Both the position numbers and the translations under genes were made by a program. Shown here piece after piece: positions 42,098-51,812 of a DNA stretch of 54,116 nucleotides. Source of the DNA: JBBIJR01 sp037445875 (GTDB lineage: Bacteria; CLD3; SB21); NCBI GenBank assembly GCA_037445875.1, contig JBBIJR010000013.1:1-54116 (forward strand). The letters are read 5' to 3'. Positions within the stretch are counted from its first letter, which is position 1. Each line of letters opens with the position of its first letter. The notes under the pieces were generated by a model. That model was not told the DNA's origin. It worked only from the letters and a program-made list of their open reading frames with translations, and made no database searches.

Positions 42098-43030
42098 ATG
42101 AAGAAGACTGCGCTGGTTTTTCCCGGACAGGGATCCCAATACGTCGGGATGGGACGGGACCTGTATGAGCAGTTCTCCTCCGTGCGCTCCCTGTACGACC
42201 GCGCCGAGGCGGTGCTGGGCATGAATCTGAAATCGGTCTCGTTCGAAGGGCCGGAGGAGGCTCTGAGACAGACACGCGTCACGCAGCCGGCCATTTTTGT
42301 GCACAGCATGGCCGTCCTCGAAGTTCTCCGGGAGCAAGCGGGCGGTTTGTCCTTTCACATGGCGGCGGGACACAGTCTGGGCGAGTACTCCGCACTGGTG
42401 GCGGCCGGTGTCCTCAGTTTTGAGGATGCTCTTCGCGTCGTCAAGGCCCGGGCCGAGGCCATGCAGGCGGCCGGAGAGGCCACGAAAGGCGCGATGGCGG
42501 CCGTCATCGGAATGGAAGCCGGTGCGCTCGAAGACGTTTGCAGACGTGCCGCGCCGAGCGGCGTCGTGCAGTGCGCCAATTACAATTCGCCGGGCCAGAT
42601 CGTGATCTCAGGGTCCGTAGCCGGTGTGCACAGAGCCATGGAACTGGCCAAGGAGGCGGGTGCGCGCATGGCCAAAGAACTGGTGGTCAGCGGCGCTTTC
42701 CATTCCCCGCTCATGGAACCGGCGACCTCACGCGTGGCCGATGCGCTGAAAAAGGCCGTCCTGAAGGACGCATCGGTTCCTGTCTTTGCCAATGTGACGG
42801 GTGAGGCCATGCACACGGCGGCGGACATCGGCCGTCTGCTCGTTCAACAGATAACGGGAGCGGTCCGGTGGCACGAAGCCGTGAACCGGATGATCGCCGC
42901 CGGTGCCGGCATATTTTACGAACTCGGACCCGGCAGCGTACTGCAGGGACTGATCAAGCGAATCGATAAGAACGCGGCATGCGAGTGTATCGGCAAAGCC
43001 GAGGAGCTCGATAGATTCAAGACGGCATGA
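42098..43030 (+). CDS. fabD: Malonyl-CoA-ACP transacylase
   Basis: Transfers malonyl from CoA to ACP. 310 aa. ALVFPGQGSQYVGMG, nucleophile AAGHSLGEYSALVAAGVL, catalytic His in VSGAFHSPLMEPA. It overlaps fabG by four bases. Confidence 0.96.
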   Translation: MKKTALVFPGQGSQYVGMGRDLYEQFSSVRSLYDRAEAVLGMNLKSVSFEGPEEALRQTRVTQPAIFVHSMAVLEVLREQAGGLSFHMAAGHSLGEYSALVAAGVLSFEDALRVVKARAEAMQAAGEATKGAMAAVIGMEAGALEDVCRRAAPSGVVQCANYNSPGQIVISGSVAGVHRAMELAKEAGARMAKELVVSGAFHSPLMEPATSRVADALKKAVLKDASVPVFANVTGEAMHTAADIGRLLVQQITGAVRWHEAVNRMIAAGAGIFYELGPGSVLQGLIKRIDKNAACECIGKAEELDRFKTA

Positions 43031-43776
43031 CGCTCGAAGGCAGAGTGGCCATTGTCACCGGTTCCTCTCGCGGGATCGGCAAGGCGATTGCCCGATGTTT
43101 CTTGACAAGCGGCGCTTCGGTGGTACTCAACGGGAAATCGCCGGACCATCTGGAGGTTGCTCAGTCGGAACTGGCCGGCGCGGGCCGGCCCGATGCGATG
43201 ATGGCGGTTCAGGCCGACGTCTCGCAGCCCGAAGACGTCAAGCGGCTCTTTGATGCGTGCCTGGAGCGCTGGGGCCGCCTCGATATCCTGGTCAACAACG
43301 CCGGCGTGTTCCGAAACAGCCTGGTCGCGCGCATGGACGAATCGGAGTGGAACTGGGTGCTCGACAACAACCTGAAAAGCTCGTTCCTCTGCACGCGGAC
43401 GGCGGCCAAGCTCATGATGAAGCAGCGAAGCGGCCGCATCCTCTTCATCACGTCCGTCGTGGCCCTCGGAGGCAACCCTTTTCAGGCCAACTACGCGGCC
43501 AGCAAGGCGGGTATCGACGGACTCATGATGGCGACCGCGAAAGAACTGGCTCCGTATTCGGTCACCGTCAACGCCGTGGCGCCCGGCTATATTCTGACGG
43601 ACATGACCCGGGACTTTCCGGAAACGGTTGTTCAGGACATTCTGAAATACGTTCCCCTGAATCGCCCGGGCTTGCCGGAGGAAGTCGCCTATCTGGTCCG
43701 GTTTCTGGCGTCCGACGAAGCGGCATACATCACGGGCCAGATCATTCAAGTCGATGGAGGAAGAGTCATCCGATGA
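43027..43776 (+). CDS. fabG: 3-oxoacyl-ACP reductase
   Basis: NADPH-dependent short-chain dehydrogenase. 249 aa. Cofactor loop VTGSSRGIGKAIA, ILVNNAGVFRN, catalytic YAASKAG (Tyr-x3-Lys), VNAVAPGYI and C-terminal ITGQIIQVDGG. Start ATG overlaps fabD stop (ATGA). Confidence 0.96.
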   Translation: MTLEGRVAIVTGSSRGIGKAIARCFLTSGASVVLNGKSPDHLEVAQSELAGAGRPDAMMAVQADVSQPEDVKRLFDACLERWGRLDILVNNAGVFRNSLVARMDESEWNWVLDNNLKSSFLCTRTAAKLMMKQRSGRILFITSVVALGGNPFQANYAASKAGIDGLMMATAKELAPYSVTVNAVAPGYILTDMTRDFPETVVQDILKYVPLNRPGLPEEVAYLVRFLASDEAAYITGQIIQVDGGRVIR

Positions 43777-43823
43777 TGCACAGTTATTCAACGTTCAAAC
43801 CATAACTTCAAGGAGGCCATTCT

Positions 43824-44078
43824 ATGACCAGAGCGGAAATCGAGAAAAAAGTCAAAGAGATCATCGTCAAGAAACTTGGCGTGACGGAAGCCGAGGTGAC
43901 GCCCGCTGCATCGTATGTGGAAGATCTGGGGGCCGATTCGCTGGACCAGGTCGAACTGGTAATGGAATTCGAGGACACGTTCAGTCTGGGCGAAAAGATT
44001 CCCGAGGAAGAAGCGGCCAAACTGACGACCGTCGGCTCTACGATCGAATACCTGGTCAACAAACTCGGAGACAAGTAA
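43824..44078 (+). CDS. acpP: Acyl carrier protein
   Basis: 84 aa. LGADSLDQVELVMEFEDTF contains the phosphopantetheine serine (DSL). AGGAGG precedes the ATG. A strong hairpin with T-run follows before fabF. Confidence 0.97.
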   Translation: MTRAEIEKKVKEIIVKKLGVTEAEVTPAASYVEDLGADSLDQVELVMEFEDTFSLGEKIPEEEAAKLTTVGSTIEYLVNKLGDK

Positions 44079-44087
44079 GCCATTGGG

Positions 44088-44129
44088 AAGGCCGATGGAA
44101 GGAGAGTTCCATTGGCCTTATACTTTTTT
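44088..44129 (+). terminator. Intrinsic terminator/attenuator between acpP and fabF
   Basis: AAGGCCGATGGAA (44088-44100), loop GGAGAG, then TTCCATTGGCCTT (44107-44119): a 13-bp stem with one G-T pair, followed by ATACTTTTTT. It should end a share of transcripts after acpP, giving more acpP than fabF/rnc mRNA. Confidence 0.88.
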
Positions 44130-44170
44130 GTTTCGTTGTTTATCATTTGACACCGAGCCAAGGAGAACGT

Positions 44171-45415
44171 ATGAGAGACCGTAGAGTGGTGGTAACCGGA
44201 ATGGGGGCCGTTACACCCATCGGCAACTCCGTCGATGAGTTCTGGCAGGGTATGATGGAGGGCCGGAACGGGGTAGACAAGATCACTCTCTTTGACCCGA
44301 AGGACCACGAAACGCAGTTCGCCGCCGAAGTCAAGGGATTCGACGCGAGCCTGTACATGGACAAGAAGGACGCGCGGAGGACCGACCGTTTCTCCCAGTT
44401 CGCCATAGCGGCCGCTCGCATGGCGCTGGACGATGCAAAGCTCGATCTCCAGGCGACGGACCCCACACGTATCGGATGCATCATCGGAAGTGGAATCGGC
44501 GGATTCCGGACGTTCGAGGAACAATACGAGATTTACCTGCAAAAGGGCCCGCAGCGTATCAGTCCGTTTTTCATTCCGATGATCATCATCGACATCGCGG
44601 CAGGTCAGGTGGCCATTCTGTTCGGTCTCAAAGGCCCGAATTACGCTACGGTCTCGGCCTGCGCCACAGGCAGTCACGCCATCGGCGACGGGTACCTGCT
44701 CATCCAGCGCGGAGACGCCGACCTGATGGTGTGCGGAGGTACGGAGGCCGGTATCTGCCGGATGGGGGTCGCCGGATTCAACGCAATGAAAGCGCTTTCT
44801 ACGCGTAACGATGATTTCAAGAAAGCCAGTCGGCCGTTCGACAAAGAAAGAGACGGTTTCGTCATGGGAGAAGGGGCCGGTATTGTGCTGCTGGAGGAAC
44901 TCGAGCACGCAAGGAAACGCGGCGCGCGCATTTATGCGGAACTGGCCGGCATAGGCTACACCGACGACGCCTATCACATCACGGCCCCTGCCGAAGGCGG
45001 TGAAGGCGCCGCCCGCGCCATGACCCTTGCACTCCGCGACGCCGGCATGAGGCCGGAAGACATCGACTACGTAAATGCCCACGGAACCTCCACCGAATAC
45101 AATGACAAGAACGAAACGGCAGCGATCAAGACGGTGTTTGTCGAGCATGCCGGGCGATTGCTCGTGAGTTCGACCAAGTCCATGACGGGACACTTGCTCG
45201 GTGCCGCCGGCGGTATCGAGTTCATTGCCGCCACGCTGGCGATCCATCATTCAAGAGTGCCCCCGACCATCAACTACGAAGTTCCCGACCCCGAATGCGA
45301 TCTCAACTACGTGCCCAATAAGGCCGTGGAGCGACCCGTGCGTGCCGCGATCAGCAACACGTTCGGTTTCGGAGGACACAACACGTGTCTGCTGGTCAGA
45401 CGATTTGCGGGATAG
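44171..45415 (+). CDS. fabF: 3-oxoacyl-ACP synthase II
   Basis: Elongating ketosynthase. 414 aa from ATG 44171 (AAGGAG upstream); the frame is open further 5' but passes through the acpP region. RRVVVTGMGAVTPIGNSVDEFW, catalytic Cys in VSACATGSHAIGDGYLLI, His in NAHGTSTEYND and STKSMTGHLLGAAGG, and C-terminal NTFGFGGHNTCLLVRRF. Confidence 0.96.
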   Translation: MRDRRVVVTGMGAVTPIGNSVDEFWQGMMEGRNGVDKITLFDPKDHETQFAAEVKGFDASLYMDKKDARRTDRFSQFAIAAARMALDDAKLDLQATDPTRIGCIIGSGIGGFRTFEEQYEIYLQKGPQRISPFFIPMIIIDIAAGQVAILFGLKGPNYATVSACATGSHAIGDGYLLIQRGDADLMVCGGTEAGICRMGVAGFNAMKALSTRNDDFKKASRPFDKERDGFVMGEGAGIVLLEELEHARKRGARIYAELAGIGYTDDAYHITAPAEGGEGAARAMTLALRDAGMRPEDIDYVNAHGTSTEYNDKNETAAIKTVFVEHAGRLLVSSTKSMTGHLLGAAGGIEFIAATLAIHHSRVPPTINYEVPDPECDLNYVPNKAVERPVRAAISNTFGFGGHNTCLLVRRFAG

Positions 45416-45441
45416 AGACAAGAGGTCAAAACGACAGCGGT

Positions 45442-46263
45442 ATGACTGCCAGCCGACAGCGACGGCCCGTTCAACGCAAGACAGTGCACGAATTTCTATC
45501 CGGGCTTCTTTCCCGTTTGTTTTCGCACCGCCCGGCGGCCCTCCCCGGCAACGGTCGTTGGTTGGAACAGCTCCGCACCCTGGAACGCCGCATCGGCCAT
45601 ACCTTCCGGCACCGCGATCTTCTTGTGCAGGCGCTGAAACACCGCTCGTACCTGAGTGTCCTCAACGAGGACCGCATCGCGTCGTACGAACGACTCGAAT
45701 TCCTGGGCGACGCAGTGCTGAATATGGTGGTTTCGGAATTCCTGTATTCGGCCTTTCCCCGAGACGAGGAAGGGGATCTCACGAAGCACAAAGCACTCCT
45801 CGTCAATAAGAAAACCCTCGCGCGAAAGGCCGAAGATCTTGGGATCGGCGAGTTCGTCCTGCTCAGCGACGGTGAAGAGCGGTCGGGAGGCCGAACCCGG
45901 ACGTCGATCCTGTCGGACGTTCTGGAATCCATTGTCGGCGCCCTTCTGCTGGATGCCGGGTACCACCGGACGCGTACGTTTATCCAGCAGAATTTACTCC
46001 TGGATTTTCACGGCGTCCTGGACGATGAGCGAAATCAAAATTTCAAAGGAGAATTGCTTGAATATACGCAAAGCCATGATTGGGGGATGCCCGCCTACAC
46101 TCTGGTGGATTCCACCGGCCCCGAGCATCAAAAGGAGTTCACCGTCGAGGTATTGATTCGTAACGAGGTTTTCGGTGTGGGCAAGGGCATGACCAAGAAG
46201 GACGCGGAGCAGCAAGCGGCCAAAGAGGCCCTGATCCGAATCCGAACGCCAGAAACCGCGTAA
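45442..46263 (+). CDS. rnc: Ribonuclease III
   Basis: dsRNA endonuclease for rRNA and mRNA processing. ATG 45442; 273 aa. Catalytic signature YERLEFLGDAVLNMVVSEFLY, second acidic site DVLESIVGALLLDAGY, and a C-terminal dsRNA-binding domain with FKGELLEYTQSHDWGMPAYTLVDSTGPEHQKEFTVEV...GVGKGMTKKDAEQQAAKEALIRI. An N-terminal basic extension of ~45 residues is longer than usual. Confidence 0.95.
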   Translation: MTASRQRRPVQRKTVHEFLSGLLSRLFSHRPAALPGNGRWLEQLRTLERRIGHTFRHRDLLVQALKHRSYLSVLNEDRIASYERLEFLGDAVLNMVVSEFLYSAFPRDEEGDLTKHKALLVNKKTLARKAEDLGIGEFVLLSDGEERSGGRTRTSILSDVLESIVGALLLDAGYHRTRTFIQQNLLLDFHGVLDDERNQNFKGELLEYTQSHDWGMPAYTLVDSTGPEHQKEFTVEVLIRNEVFGVGKGMTKKDAEQQAAKEALIRIRTPETA

Positions 46264-46291
46264 TCTCAGCACTTCACCGTGGAGACGCATC

Positions 46292-47605
46292 GTGAATAAG
46301 ATCTGTGTCGTTGGAACAGGATATGTGGGACTGGTGACGGGAGCCTGCCTGGCGGATTTCGGAAACCATGTCACATGCGCCGATATCGACGGGGAGAAGA
46401 TCACCAAGCTGAAGAGCGGTGTGATTCCTATATATGAACCGGGTCTGGAAGAAGTCGTGGACCGGAATGTCAGGAAGGAACGATTGGTGTTCACCACGGA
46501 TGTTGACGGAGCAATACGTGATGCGGAAGTAGTGTTCATTGCCGTGGGTACGCCACCCGGTGAAGGCGGCGAAGCCGACCTGAGGATCGTATTTCAGGTC
46601 GCCGAGAACATCGCCCGGAACCTGAACGGGTATAAGGTCATCGTAACGAAAAGCACGGTCCCGGCCGGCACGGGCAGCAAAGTGACCTCCATGCTCCGAG
46701 ACAGGGGGCCCAAAGGAGCGCAGTTCGACGTGGTTTCGAATCCGGAGTTCCTTCGGGAAGGCTCCGCTGTCGAGGATTTCCTTCGACCCGATCGCGTGGT
46801 CATCGGAACGACGAGCGAACGGGCCCGGGAAGTCATGAAGGCCATATACCGGCCCCTGTACATCAACGAGACCCCGATGGTCGTCACGAACGTCGAAACG
46901 TCGGAGATGATCAAGTACGCCTCCAATGCGTTCCTGGCTGTGAAGATCTCCTTCATCAATGAGATCGCCAATATTTGCGAACGCATCGGGGCCGACGTGA
47001 AAGTCGTAGCCAAGGCCATGGGACTGGACGGCCGGATCAGCGCGAAGTTCCTGCATGCGGGCGGCGGATACGGAGGGTCCTGCTTTCCCAAGGACACACA
47101 GGCGCTCGTCAAGACATCGCTGGAAGTCGGTTCGCCGTCGCTCGTGGTTCAGGCTGCCATCGACACCAATGAAAAACAGAAGTATCGCATGTTCGAGAAG
47201 ATTCAGCGGTTGGTCGGATCCGTCCAGGGAAAAACCATTGCGCTGCTCGGACTCTCATTCAAACCCAACACCGACGACATTCGCGACGCCACCTCCCTCA
47301 CAATCATCGAACAGGTGCTAAAAGCGGGCGGCCGGGTCCGTGCATACGACCCCGCATCCATGGACTCCATGCGAGCCCGATATCCCCAGATTGAGTACTG
47401 CAGGGACGCCTACGACGCGTGCCATGGCGCCGACGCCGTGGCCATCGTGACCGAGTGGAACGAATTCCGGGAGCTGGATTTTGAACGAGTGAAATCGATC
47501 GTCAAGGGCCGCCGGTTGATCGATTGTCGGAACATTTACGATCCCGCAGAAATCAGGAATTACGGATTCGAATACGAAGGAGTCGGTCGCGGGTACTCCT
47601 CATAG
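46292..47605 (+). CDS. ugd: UDP-glucose 6-dehydrogenase
   Basis: Oxidises UDP-Glc to UDP-GlcA for capsule/exopolysaccharide. GTG start; 437 aa. Rossmann ICVVGTGYVGLVTGACLADFG, VFIAVGTPPGEGGEADL, KSTVPAGT, NPEFLREGSAVEDF, and catalytic Cys in GGGYGGSCFPKDTQALV. First of a polysaccharide gene run; 28 bases after rnc. Confidence 0.95.
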   Translation: MNKICVVGTGYVGLVTGACLADFGNHVTCADIDGEKITKLKSGVIPIYEPGLEEVVDRNVRKERLVFTTDVDGAIRDAEVVFIAVGTPPGEGGEADLRIVFQVAENIARNLNGYKVIVTKSTVPAGTGSKVTSMLRDRGPKGAQFDVVSNPEFLREGSAVEDFLRPDRVVIGTTSERAREVMKAIYRPLYINETPMVVTNVETSEMIKYASNAFLAVKISFINEIANICERIGADVKVVAKAMGLDGRISAKFLHAGGGYGGSCFPKDTQALVKTSLEVGSPSLVVQAAIDTNEKQKYRMFEKIQRLVGSVQGKTIALLGLSFKPNTDDIRDATSLTIIEQVLKAGGRVRAYDPASMDSMRARYPQIEYCRDAYDACHGADAVAIVTEWNEFRELDFERVKSIVKGRRLIDCRNIYDPAEIRNYGFEYEGVGRGYSS

Positions 47606-47673
47606 GAAAGTTGTGCGAAGCCGTTCGTCGATGGCCGCGCGTTTTATATTATCATAAGGAACAGGTCACACGT

Positions 47674-49002
47674 ATGAGTCTGGAATCGCGGATCAGGGAG
47701 AAAAAATGTAAGGTGGGCGTCGTCGGTCTGGGTTACGTGGGATTGCCCCTGGCCGTAGAGTTCGCGTCCAGCGGTTTTGAAACTCTGGGCATCGACGTGG
47801 ACGCTCACAAGGTGGACAGCATTCGGCGCGGCAGGAACTACATCGATGACATTTCGAACGAACGATTTGCCGCCTGTATCCAATCCGGACGTCTGAAGGC
47901 CTCTGCCGACTACGCACAGGTGAAGGATCTCGACGTCATCTTTATTTGCGTTCCGACACCCTTCACCGAGAACAAAGAGCCCGATGTGTCGTTCATCGTT
48001 GACGCGAGCGAACAAATCGCCCGGGGCCTTCGAAAAGGGCACCTCGTGATCCTCAAGAGCACAACCTTTCCGGAAACCACCGAGCGCGTCGTGCAGCCGA
48101 TACTGGAAAAGACCGGACTGAAGGTCGGACGGGACTTCCATCTGGCCTTTTCTCCGGAGCGTATCGATCCCGGCAACAGGAAGTTCACCACGGCGAATAC
48201 GCCCGTGGTCGTCGGGGGCGTGACCCCGCGATGCACCGAACTCGCTTGTCTGATCAACACCCAGATCATCGAAAAGGTCGTAACGGTCTCCAATCCGCGT
48301 ATCGCCGAAATGACCAAGTTGCTGGAGAACATTTTTCGCAGCGTGAATATTGCGCTGGTCAATGAACTGGCCCAGTTGTGCGATCGTATGGGCGGGATCA
48401 ACATATGGGAAGTCATCCAGGCGGCGGCCACAAAACCGTTCGGGTTCATGCCATTTTACCCCGGTCCGGGCATCGGAGGCCACTGCATTCTGATCGACCC
48501 GTACTACCTGTCCTGGAAGGCGCGCGGTTATGATTTTCATACGAATTTCATCGAACTGGCCGCGGAGATCAACGAAGATATGCCGTTTTATGTGTACAGC
48601 ATGATTGTAGAAGCGCTCGCGTGCCGCGGCATTCCGTTGAAAAAGGCCAGAGTCCTGGTCCTTGGGGCGGCATTCAAAAAGGACGTGGACGACATCCGGC
48701 ATTCACCTTCTCTGAAGGTCATGGAGATCATGATGCATCGCGGCGTGGACAACATCCTCTACAACGATCCCCACGTCCCAGAGGTCCATCTGTTCGGCCG
48801 GACCTATCGCTCGAGCCCGCTCACACCGGAATTGTTGAAAGAAGTGGACTGCGTTTTTGTAGGGACCGACCACAGCCTGTACGACATGGCCATGATTGTG
48901 GAACATGCGCCGTTGATTGTCGATGCACGCAACGCCACGAAACATCTCACCACAGGCACGGATAAGGTCGTTCTGCTGGGAAGCGGCCGCCGTACCGGAT
49001 AG
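47674..49002 (+). CDS. UDP-N-acetylhexosamine dehydrogenase (WecC/WbpA family)
   Basis: Nucleotide-sugar dehydrogenase acting on UDP-GlcNAc or UDP-ManNAc. 442 aa. KVGVVGLGYVGLPLAVEFASSGF, VIFICVPTPFTENKEPDVSFI, LKSTTFPETTERVVQP, FSPERIDPGNR, and active-site FMPFYPGPGIGGHCILIDPYYLSWKA, whose GIGGHCIPxDP pattern marks this branch rather than Ugd. With the epimerase next door, UDP-ManNAcA or a derivative is the probable product. Confidence 0.9.
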   Translation: MSLESRIREKKCKVGVVGLGYVGLPLAVEFASSGFETLGIDVDAHKVDSIRRGRNYIDDISNERFAACIQSGRLKASADYAQVKDLDVIFICVPTPFTENKEPDVSFIVDASEQIARGLRKGHLVILKSTTFPETTERVVQPILEKTGLKVGRDFHLAFSPERIDPGNRKFTTANTPVVVGGVTPRCTELACLINTQIIEKVVTVSNPRIAEMTKLLENIFRSVNIALVNELAQLCDRMGGINIWEVIQAAATKPFGFMPFYPGPGIGGHCILIDPYYLSWKARGYDFHTNFIELAAEINEDMPFYVYSMIVEALACRGIPLKKARVLVLGAAFKKDVDDIRHSPSLKVMEIMMHRGVDNILYNDPHVPEVHLFGRTYRSSPLTPELLKEVDCVFVGTDHSLYDMAMIVEHAPLIVDARNATKHLTTGTDKVVLLGSGRRTG

Positions 49003-49025
49003 CCGAAGCAAGGCGGTACCGCGTT

Positions 49026-50120
49026 TTGAAGATACTTAATGTGGTCGGGGCGCGACCCAATTTCATGAAAATGGCCCCCCTGATGCGAGTGCTCCGCGAG
49101 GATTCGTCGTTCCAGTGCATTCTGATCCACACCGGCCAGCATTACGACACGAAGATGTCCGACGTCTTCTTCCACGACCTCGACCTGCCGGAACCGGACA
49201 TCCATCTGAATGCAGGCGCCGGTTCGCACGCACGACAGACGGCCGACATCATGGTTCGGTTCGAGAAGGTCGTCGAGGAACAGCAGCCGGACCTGGTTGT
49301 CGTCGTAGGTGATGTAAACTCCACGCTGGCGTGTTCGGTGACCGCATCCAAGATGCACGTGCCGGTCGCGCATGTGGAGGCCGGGCTCCGGAGCTTCGAC
49401 CGTACCATGCCGGAGGAGATCAACCGCGTCGTTACGGACGCCGTGAGCGATGTACTGTTTACGACGGAGAGAAGCGGGAACCGAAATCTGCTCAACGAAG
49501 GTAAACGGCCTGATCAGATTCATTTCGTCGGCAACGTCATGATCGATTCCCTGAAGTTCGCGCTGGAGAGGATGGATGAACAGCCGGTTCTCCGCCGATA
49601 CGATCTGGAGGAACGCGGATATGCCGTCGTGACGCTGCATCGACCATCGAACGTCGACGATCCCCGTAACCTCCACACCGTCATTTCAATGCTCGATATG
49701 CTGCAGCAGCGGTTGAGAACCGTGTTTCCCATCCACCCCAGAAGCCTCAAGATGATGGAGGCCTTCGGTTACGGCGAACCGCTTCGTCGCATGGCAAACC
49801 TGATCGTCTCCGAACCGATGGGCTACATGGAATTCCTCTCGCTGGTGAGGAAGTCCAGGCTCGTTGTCACGGATTCGGGCGGTCTGCAGGAAGAAACTAC
49901 CTGTATGGGTATCCCCTGCCTGACCATGCGGAGCAATACGGAAAGGCCCGTGACGATCGAACAGGGAACCAACGTGCTGGTGGGATTGGACAAGAGATTG
50001 CTCGCCGATCAATTGGAACAGATACTGAATGACCAATTCAAGAAAGGCTCCGTCCCTGAATTATGGGACGGGCATGCAGCCTCTCGTATCGTAAACGTAC
50101 TGAAAACGATGGAATCATGA
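49026..50120 (+). CDS. wecB: UDP-N-acetylglucosamine 2-epimerase (non-hydrolysing)
   Basis: Makes UDP-ManNAc. TTG start at 49026; 364 aa. MKILNVVGARPNFMKMAPLMRVL, ILIHTGQHYDTKMSDVFF, VVGDVNSTLACSVTASK, VAHVEAGLRSFDRTMPEEINR and VVTDSGGLQEETTCMGIPCLTMRSNTERPVT are family signatures. Its stop overlaps the start of the export gene. Confidence 0.94.
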   Translation: MKILNVVGARPNFMKMAPLMRVLREDSSFQCILIHTGQHYDTKMSDVFFHDLDLPEPDIHLNAGAGSHARQTADIMVRFEKVVEEQQPDLVVVVGDVNSTLACSVTASKMHVPVAHVEAGLRSFDRTMPEEINRVVTDAVSDVLFTTERSGNRNLLNEGKRPDQIHFVGNVMIDSLKFALERMDEQPVLRRYDLEERGYAVVTLHRPSNVDDPRNLHTVISMLDMLQQRLRTVFPIHPRSLKMMEAFGYGEPLRRMANLIVSEPMGYMEFLSLVRKSRLVVTDSGGLQEETTCMGIPCLTMRSNTERPVTIEQGTNVLVGLDKRLLADQLEQILNDQFKKGSVPELWDGHAASRIVNVLKTMES

Positions 50121-51796
50121 GAAGTACCCGTATCTTGCTGTTTGGGCTCCTGCTGCTGGGAGCCCGTCCCGTGAAAGCTCAATTCGAGAGGACGGAGACG
50201 TCCCCCCTCGACATCCCGAAGCGGGAATACAAAGGCAGGGACAAGAAGACCACGGGGTCGACCGTACCGAAACAAGTCGAACGAAGAACCGCTGCCCAGG
50301 CCAACGTACTGGAAACGGTGATCGATCCGGACGCTTACGTCGTCGGTCCAGGCGACGAGTTCCTGATCACCATTTGGGGACAGGTGTCCGAGTCCGTCAC
50401 CACACTCATATCGCCGGAAGGGATGATCGTCGTTCCCAGTGTTCGGGAATTCGACGTGCGGAACCTCACGCTCAGTCAGATGAAGGAGAAACTGAAAACC
50501 GGCATGGCCTCTGTCTATACGGGAGCGGACGTAAGTGTGAATCTCCTTTCCGTTCGCTCATTCAAGGTGAACGTGACGGGCCTGGTCGTGAACGGCGGTT
50601 CGGTGATCGTTTCCGCCGTCGACCGCGCCTCGGAGGTCATCCTTCAAGCAGGCGGGTTCGATACCACGTATCTGTCCGCGCAGGTGATTCCGTCGCGTCG
50701 CAATATTCAGATTCGTAGAAGGAACGGCACTGTTCTACGGGCGGACCTGGATATGCGCGACAACGCGGGTGACGTCGGTCTGGATCCACTGCTCGTCGAT
50801 GGAGACGTGGTGTTCGTTCCGCCGGTGTTTGCGCGTTTCCATGTGTTCGGGGCCGTCCGTGTGCCGGGACCATACGAGTACGTTTCGGGAGAGCGCCTCA
50901 CGGACGTGGTGCGCCTGTGCGGCGGTTTCGCCCACGGGATCGATTCGTCCGAGGCTGAACTGGTGCGGTTTACCGGCGATACGGCCACGCAGCATATCCG
51001 GCTGGACTTGAAGGCGGCACTGGCCAGGCCCACCGACACAACGGCCAACTTGCGCATACAACCGGACGACCGCATCTATTTTCGCAAACCGTCGAGATTT
51101 CACGAGGCCAAGAATGTCCGCATTACCGGTGCCGTGTCGCGTCCGGGCGTTTACGCGATCACGGAAGGGCTGACTACGTTCAGCGACATTGTGATCGAGG
51201 CCGGTGGTTTCACGTCTGAGGCCTCATTGGATAATATCGTCGTTTTTAGAGGCAAGGAACTCGAGGACGAAGTGGATTTCGAATACAACCGTCTCAGCGA
51301 GACGTCAATCCTCGAGATGAACGAAATCGAGAAGTCGTACTTCAAGGCCAGAACCCGCCAGTACTACCCCATTGTCCAGACAGATTTTAGCCGGCTCTTT
51401 GCGAACGGAAAGGTGAACAAGGAACTGGACGTGCTGTTGAGGAACGGAGACGTTATCGATGTGGGCAAGCAAAAGAGAACGGTGAAGGTGGTCGGCGCCG
51501 TAGCCAATCCCGGCCTGGTAGAATGGTCAGCCGGACAGAACTACCGGTACTACGTCCGGAAAAGCGGGGGGTACAGCGGCAGCGCCATGACGGGTTCCGT
51601 ACGAATCATCAAGCCGTCGAGTCAGACCTGGGTCGATGCCAGATCCAACATGGTCATAGAAGACGGCGACATCATCTTCGTCCCTGAACGGGACTACATC
51701 AGCGGTTGGACCATTTTCAAGGAGACCATTGCCGTCGTCGGTCAGATCGCCGCGATCACCGCCACGATCATTCTGATTGCCATCCAGGTGAAGTGA
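50117..51796 (+). CDS. Wza-like polysaccharide export protein with SLBB domains
   Basis: 559 aa from ATG 50117 (ATGA overlap with wecB); the longer open frame upstream lies inside wecB. Signal peptide (TRILLFGLLLLGARPVKAQ), no lipobox Cys. Poly_export domain VVGPGDEFLITIWGQVSESVTTLISPEGMIVVPSV (residues ~75-150), then several SLBB-type beta-grasp repeats (e.g. FHVFGAVRVPGPYEYVSGERLTDVVRLCGG; VRITGAVSRPGVYAITEGLTTFSDIVIEAGG; VKVVGAVANPGLVEWSAG), and a C-terminal membrane helix (IAVVGQIAAITATIILIAIQ). Expected outer-membrane/periplasmic export channel subunit. Confidence 0.9.
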   Translation: MRSTRILLFGLLLLGARPVKAQFERTETSPLDIPKREYKGRDKKTTGSTVPKQVERRTAAQANVLETVIDPDAYVVGPGDEFLITIWGQVSESVTTLISPEGMIVVPSVREFDVRNLTLSQMKEKLKTGMASVYTGADVSVNLLSVRSFKVNVTGLVVNGGSVIVSAVDRASEVILQAGGFDTTYLSAQVIPSRRNIQIRRRNGTVLRADLDMRDNAGDVGLDPLLVDGDVVFVPPVFARFHVFGAVRVPGPYEYVSGERLTDVVRLCGGFAHGIDSSEAELVRFTGDTATQHIRLDLKAALARPTDTTANLRIQPDDRIYFRKPSRFHEAKNVRITGAVSRPGVYAITEGLTTFSDIVIEAGGFTSEASLDNIVVFRGKELEDEVDFEYNRLSETSILEMNEIEKSYFKARTRQYYPIVQTDFSRLFANGKVNKELDVLLRNGDVIDVGKQKRTVKVVGAVANPGLVEWSAGQNYRYYVRKSGGYSGSAMTGSVRIIKPSSQTWVDARSNMVIEDGDIIFVPERDYISGWTIFKETIAVVGQIAAITATIILIAIQVK

Positions 51797-51812
51797 AAGA
51801 TTGTGGATAGAA

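Noticed and set aside
43808..45250. 480-residue open frame on the minus strand opposite acpP and fabF
   Set aside because: It is an antisense shadow: both genes on the plus strand have complete catalytic motifs, and the minus-strand protein has biased composition (His, Arg, Val, Asp) without recognisable domains. The same reasoning removes the long minus-strand frames opposite prs, hppA, plsX, fabH, ugd and the UDP-HexNAc dehydrogenase.
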